A stretch of 64,000 nucleotides of DNA from Cryptomeria japonica (lineage: Eukaryota; Streptophyta; Pinopsida; Cupressales; Cupressaceae). Both the position numbers and the translations under genes were made by a program. The stretch spans positions 611,935,065 to 611,999,064 of the forward strand of contig NC_081405.1 of NCBI RefSeq assembly GCF_030272615.1. Reading direction: 5' to 3'. This document shows positions 59,405-64,000 of this stretch, in pieces (within the stretch, counting starts at the first letter, position 1; the number at the start of each line of letters is the position of its first letter). The notes under the pieces are model-generated. The model worked only from the letters and a program-made list of their open reading frames with translations, searched no databases and was not told where the DNA came from.

Positions 59405-59575
59405 CTTACACAGGCACAAAATGTCTCAACATAGGCGCAGAATGCCTTGACACAAGCGCAGAATGCCCTGACATAGGCACAGATCTCTTTGACACATGCA
59501 CAGATCTCTCTGACACAGGCGCAGGATGCCCTGACACAGGCGCAGAATGCTTCGACACAGGCGCAGAAGTGTCCA
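59405..59575 (-). repeat. Leader minisatellite of B, 21-bp unit
   Basis: About eight units around GCGCAGAATGCCCTGACACA on plus. The small open readings on both strands (for example 59406-59594) are repeat artefacts. Confidence 0.88.
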
Positions 59576-59658
59576 GAAAGCTTTGAGTCGCCATGTTTCT
59601 TGATTTTTCACCTACAAATCAGCTCAAAAGCACTCAAAAACATGGTTACAGGGGTTAG

Positions 59659-59676
59659 TTCACGTCGGGTTCACCA
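59659..59676 (-). promoter_or_regulatory. Primer binding site of B
   Basis: The minus strand reads TGGTGAACCCGACGTGAA, starting five bases after the 5' LTR end. It ends in the TGG complement of a tRNA CCA end. I do not assign the tRNA. Confidence 0.7.
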
Positions 59677-59681
59677 GAAAA

Positions 59682-61245
59682 TGTAACTAGGAATTTGGAA
59701 ATCATCAAAGCAATAGATATTAAACTAGCTCAATCACAAAAACTAAATTGCAATGATAAGAAATCCTAATTACAGTCAATAAAGGCATGAAGATGAAATA
59801 ATACAATAAAAAGCAAACCAAAGTCTGTATCTCCTTCATTGTTCCTCCATTGTTCTTCTTTCACCTTCCAATTTGATGTTGTTCTCACCTACAAAGTGCA
59901 TTTGCAAGTGGAAAGCAAGTTATTGATGAAATTTGTAGCATAAGGTTACTCGAAAATGTGATTGATTGATCCCTTGACTGAAGAAAATCATCCAATTTAT
60001 AGACAAATTGGAGAGATGACAAGATTAGCATGAAGAGATTTGAAAGGAAATTTCAAATCAAGAATGACAAATATGACAAATTATGACAAAATTGACATTT
60101 TCTATGCAAGATTGATTGATTGACAAATTATGAAAAAATTAACAAAATTGAAATGCCATTCCCATGAAATTAGGGGAAATATTAGAAAAATTGAAGAAAA
60201 TAGGAGAAATAGAAAATTTGGAATTAGGAGAAATTAGTAAATTAGGAAAATTGAGGAAAAAGATGAAATAGAAATTAGGTGAATTAACTAATAGGTTTTC
60301 ATCCATTAATTATTTCATGAAAAGACCTAGGACTAAATAAATAGATTTATTTAACCCACAAAGAAGAAGAAAAGGATTAAATGATCAAATCATAAAACCC
60401 TAGAAATAAGAGGACCAGGAATTAGGTCAAGACAACAAGAAATTAATGTCGATTCGATCATGATTTTGATTGACAAAGGACCAATGTTGATAAATGATTG
60501 AGATTGGTTGACAAATTGACCAAGATTGACAAAGAGATCAAATTGATAGGTGCCAATTGATGAGGAATAATGACTAATTGATCCAAATTGACACGATTGA
60601 AAAGGACAACAATCGATGACGAATCGATCGTAAAATGACAAGATTGATCGGGACAAGGATCGATGACGAATCGATTGCAAAATGACTAGACTGACAAGAG
60701 GACAAGGATTTTTTGACGAATCGATCGCAAGGTGACAAGATTGACAAGGACGAGGATTGATGACAAATCGATCGTAAGATGACAAAAATTGACAAGGACA
60801 AGGATCGATGACGAATCGATCGCAAGGTGACAAGATTGACAAGGACGAGGATCGATGACAAATCGATCGCAAGATAACAAAAATTGACAAGGACAAGGAT
60901 CGATGATGAATCGATCGCAAGGTGACAAGATTGACAAGAGGACAAAACCCTAATTCCATCATCGATTAGGATTGACGATGTCCAAAATGATGATAAATGA
61001 GCCTGCACATTGATGCGACAGGATAAGATCGACCAAAATCATGACTGAAGATTGTTATCGACAAGACCTAATTTGAAAGCGATAAAAATGAGGAATGCAG
61101 AAGAAGAACTCAATGCTCGCAAATGATAAAGACCAAGTTCGCAACATAGAAGAAATGTTAATGCGACGCAAGAACCCTATTATAAGGCAATGCGCAAATG
61201 TTAAAGTATGACTCCGCAAGCGTTGACCATTTTTAAATGTCTATA
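59682..61245 (-). repeat. 5' LTR of element B
   Basis: 1564 bp, homologous over its length to 31620-33223. The terminal CA on plus is TA here (GTCTATA). TATA-like site on minus near 59994-60002. The U3 minisatellite of ATCGAT units is at 60600-60945. Confidence 0.93.
60600..60945 (-). repeat. U3 minisatellite in the 5' LTR of B
   Basis: Seven units of about 48 bp as in the other LTR, but with different point changes (one unit has GGATTTTTTGACG in place of the ATCGATGACG part). Long open readings at 60390-61008 are artefacts of the repeat. Confidence 0.9.
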
Positions 61246-61250
61246 GTTGT
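61246..61250 (+). repeat. Target-site duplication of B, right copy (gttgt)
   Basis: GTTGT directly after the LTR end; matches 31615-31619. Confidence 0.92.
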
Positions 61251-61708
61251 AAATCTCCGTAGACTTCCAATTTTGTGATTCTCCATTCCACGGCCATTTT
61301 AATTCTTGTAACCAGTGCCTCATACTAAACAATGTTATTTGTGCATGGAAACATGAGTCTATAGGATCTTAGTATGGTGTGTCCTTCGAGAGTTATGAAC
61401 AAGTTGCTGACACCTGAGCCATGTTGAATGTAGGAACCATTAAAGTATAGGGTCCATTGCTTGGTGTTAATAGCAAGAACATCCCTATCTAGAAATTCGA
61501 TCTCCATTGGTTGTTTATCTGGTAGTGGTGCATCAGCTAATTGATCTGCAATCACTTGTCCTTTGATAGCTTGACGCTCTGTGTAGTGGATATCAAATTC
61601 ACTGAGAATCATTACCCATTTAGCCAATCTGCCTGTGAGAGTCGCTTTCCTGAGTAAGTATTTTAGAGGGTCAATTTTTTCTACTAGGTTGATTGTGTGA
61701 GCTAGCAT
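61251..61708 (-). pseudogene. RNase H domains of element X, before the B insertion
   Basis: End of the first RNase H (INLVEKIDPLKYLLRKATLT, RLAKWVMILSEFDIHYTER) and first half of the second (WTLYFNGSYIQHGSGVSNLF, TNNIV-stop-YEALVTRIKMAV, ITKLEVYGDLQ). In the second domain FDG has become FNG, so a catalytic Asp is lost. A stop at 61709-61711 separates it from RT in the same frame. It continues at 31614 after removal of B. Confidence 0.92.
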
Positions 61709-61711
61709 GTA

Positions 61712-62995
61712 GTGTTAGAATTTTTGAGAAGTGAATACTACTGTTAAACAAGCCTTCTCAATGAATGTATAATTGAGCTCATATCCATTCAAAGTTCTAC
61801 TAATGTAATAGATAGCTATTTCTTTTCCTTCTTGATTTTCTTGCGCTAATAGTGCCCCCAATGATATGTATGTTGTTGATATGTAGAGAATAAGTGGCTT
61901 CTCTACTATTGGTGGTACCAGAACTGGTGGGTTCATTAGATATTGCTTGATTTGATAGAATGATTCTGCACATTTAGATTCACATCTGAATGGTACATTC
62001 TTATGTAGCAAATGATTGAAAGGTAGGCTTTTATCTGCTAGTCGAGCGATGAATTGCCTGATTGATTGGAGTCGTCCTTGCAAGGATCTGAGTTGGCTAA
62101 TGTTCTTAGGTGGTGGCATGTCCATGATGGCTTTTACCTTTACTAGATCTACTTCAATGCCTCTTTCTGAGACAATGTGGCCTAATAAATTGCCTGATGT
62201 AACCCCGAAGACACACTTCTTAGGGTTGAGCCTGAATTGAAATTTCTCCAATCTTTCAAAAAAATTCTCTAATATGTCTAGATGTTCTGCTCGAGTAAAT
62301 GACTTAGCTAGTAAATCATCCACATAGTCCTCCATGAAGGTATGCATCATGTCATGAAAGATTGTTGTCATTGCTCGTTGATAAGTTGCCCCAGCATTCT
62401 TTAAGCCAAAAGGCGTGACATTCCAACAGTATGCTCCCCAAGGACAGGTAAATGTTGTTTTATCTTGATCCTCTGGAGCTATCTTGATTTGATTATAGCC
62501 AGAAAAGTCATCCATTAGTGATAGCATTGCATGTCCTGCTGTGAGGTCTACAATTATGTCGATACTAAGCAAAGGAAAGTCATCCTTTGGACAAGCTTTA
62601 TTGACATCTCTAAAATCAGTACATATCCTGAAGCTGCCATCTGGTTTTGAAACTGGTACAATGTTGGAAATCCATTCAGCATAGTCTACAAGTCGAATAA
62701 ATCCGACGTCTAATAGTTTCTTTAGCTCAGCTTTGACCATGAGTGCTACATGTGGATTCATCTTTCTCAGTTTTTGTTTAACTAGCTTAGCTCCTGGAGC
62801 AATGGATAAGTGATGCATGATTAAGTGTGGATCAATCCCTAGCATATCTGCATATGACCAAGCAAAATTGATTTGCTTTTCTTTGAAAATTTTGATAAAC
62901 TCTGATTTTTCTTCCTCTGTCAAAGATTCGGCTAGGTGTATGTTTTTGGCTGCTTCTGTTGTACCAATGTTGATTGATTGAGTGGGCTCAATCAA
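61712..62995 (-). pseudogene. Reverse transcriptase of element X
   Basis: 427 open codons: KQKLRKMNPHVALMVKAELK, LLDVGFIRLVDYAEWISNIV, CTDFRDVNKACPKDDFPL, SLMDDFSGYNQIKIAPEDQD, FTCPWGAYCWNVTPFGLKNA, active site EDYVDDLLAK, then PPPKNISQLRSLQGRLQSIR and the start of RNase H (YISTTYISLGALLAQENQEG). It is intact through the active site and about as long as the B copy. X and B differ at many residues, so they are distinct families of one lineage, not copies of one another. Confidence 0.95.
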
Positions 62996-64000
62996 TATGG
63001 GTGATCACTCCTGATAGTGTTCAGGAAGAGTGTCAAGTCTCCCATCTTTAGGTGCCTTAAAAAGGTTTTCACCTACAGATGCGTCCTTTATTTTTACTTT
63101 TTTGTGATCTAGTGTTGTCATTGACTAGTTTTCAACAATAGATCCTTTATTTCGTTCATTTTTGCGACTGACAGACTTGGCACTTCCCTGATTACAGATG
63201 TCGTTACTTTGTTTGCTAGTAGAGTTTGTTTATGGGTTGAGGGTACATAAGTAATGGATAATGGAATCATCATTTGGGAAAATTGGTATGTCATGATGTT
63301 TAGGTTCATCCTAGTCTATGAGGTCAGGAAAGATGAGTGGTAAAGAGTCATTGGGTGGGTTGAGTTTAGCTGCTATAAGTGTTAGGATGGAGGTATCATC
63401 AAGGTTGGGTGGGATATTAAATAAGTTAATGGTTTTTTCAAGGTCTTCGATGGTATCCTCTTTCGTGTAAACTTGCTCGTAATGTCGTTGCTCGTTTTCC
63501 TTGGCGTCATAGATATTTTGTGGACCAAATTCAAGTAGTCTAGGCTTTGTGCCTTGTTCTTCTTAAGAAAGGGGTGTATGACTGGCATTTGCAGCAATAT
63601 CTTCAGTAACATTGGAACAGCTACCCCATTCATATTCATTTGAATCAGTCTCAGAGGTATTATCCTAGATTCTTTCAGTGATGTGGACTGGTATGTTGTA
63701 GGGTGAAAATAGGTCCTTGATGATTGATACTAGTCTGATAGTTTTCTTTGATTTTGTATCAAATCCTGCTTCTACTCTTTGTATCTGCTCATATATTGTC
63801 TCTCCTCGAGGAGTAGTGATGTTATCAAGGGGTGATTCCTCTTTGTTTGAAAGAGGTTCCTGAACATGATGTACTTCTGCACAAGGTGTTTCTTTTCTTT
63901 GAATGGACAACTCCTCGTGTGGTTTCTCTTTTTCCTGGTATTCACGTTCTTTTCATATTGTTTTTGTTGATTCAAATAGTGCTTCTTGCCATGAGTCCTC
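62996..64000 (-). pseudogene. Polyprotein linker of element X upstream of RT
   Basis: Same frame as RT with several stops. From the right edge: a charged stretch (KEKPHEELSIQRKETPC), TRLVSIIKDLF-like part, SETDSNEYEWGSCSN (matching SETDSNEWEWSSFSS of B), then KVKIKDASVGENLFKAPKDG (matching KVKIKDVPVGENLSEAPKGG of B). The G-patch, protease and gag should follow beyond 64000. Confidence 0.82.

Larger units (their letters stand above)
57618..59658 (-). other. Leader of element B
   Basis: About 2 kb between primer binding site and gag ATG. No gene. It contains the conserved block at 58735-59105 and the minisatellite at 59405-59575. Long leaders are usual for Tat elements. Confidence 0.75.

Noticed and set aside
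59659-59676. tRNA gene suspected from a CCA-ending sequence
   Set aside because: Only an 18-nt match to a tRNA-like 3' end exists, placed five bases from the LTR as a primer binding site; no cloverleaf around it.

Overview
This window is nuclear DNA of a land plant and is made almost entirely of transposable elements and their wreckage. The plant-type Ty1/copia and Ty3/gypsy elements, the L1 LINE pieces with a DUF4283 ORF1, and the decayed pentatricopeptide-repeat (PPR) genes all point to a seed plant. The very large nested Tat-lineage elements and the style of the PPR fragments suggest a gymnosperm such as a conifer, but that is inference. I found no intact host gene, no tRNA or rRNA gene and no CRISPR array.

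Left part (1-23859). A minus-strand copia element enters from the left edge and ends in a clean LTR at 2970. Then comes about 20 kb of old sequence: a dispersed repeat present twice (near 4.6-5.6 kb and 11.2-14.5 kb), two clusters of decayed PPR reading frames (6.2-8.8 kb and 15.8-17.3 kb, minus strand), a large inverted repeat (12.0-13.05 kb) made from two converging gypsy 3' ends, a 780-bp microsatellite field, and L1 LINE fragments (RNase H and zf-RVT pieces on minus, an ORF1 piece on plus).

Right part (23860-64000). Three related Ty3/gypsy elements sit inside one another. Element X (minus strand, 3' LTR 23860-25098, running off the right edge) is split inside its second RNase H domain by element B (minus strand, 31620-61245, target duplication gttgt). 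B is split inside gag by element C (plus strand, 45525-56961, target duplication atagt, two 785-bp LTRs with 5 differences). X and B belong to the Tat lineage because RT is followed by two RNase H domains and then integrase. B also has a G-patch between protease and RT. C has lost RT, RNase H and the integrase core, and its gag-protease frame is joined to an integrase C-terminal domain.

The most interesting shared property is a gene on the opposite strand, between the end of pol and the 3' LTR, in all three elements. It encodes a plant mobile domain (PMD) protein and has its own TATA-like box, a short first exon, a GT..AG intron and a long second exon. Each intron carries different sequence, in X and C a different tandem repeat. 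The B protein continues past the PMD into an acidic tract, a coiled coil and a basic Ser/Arg tail. All the genes are damaged. The in-frame stops are mostly TAG at former CAG codons, as expected from deamination of methylated CHG sites. Short non-coding motifs next to the polypurine tract, after pol and in the leader are also shared between the elements.
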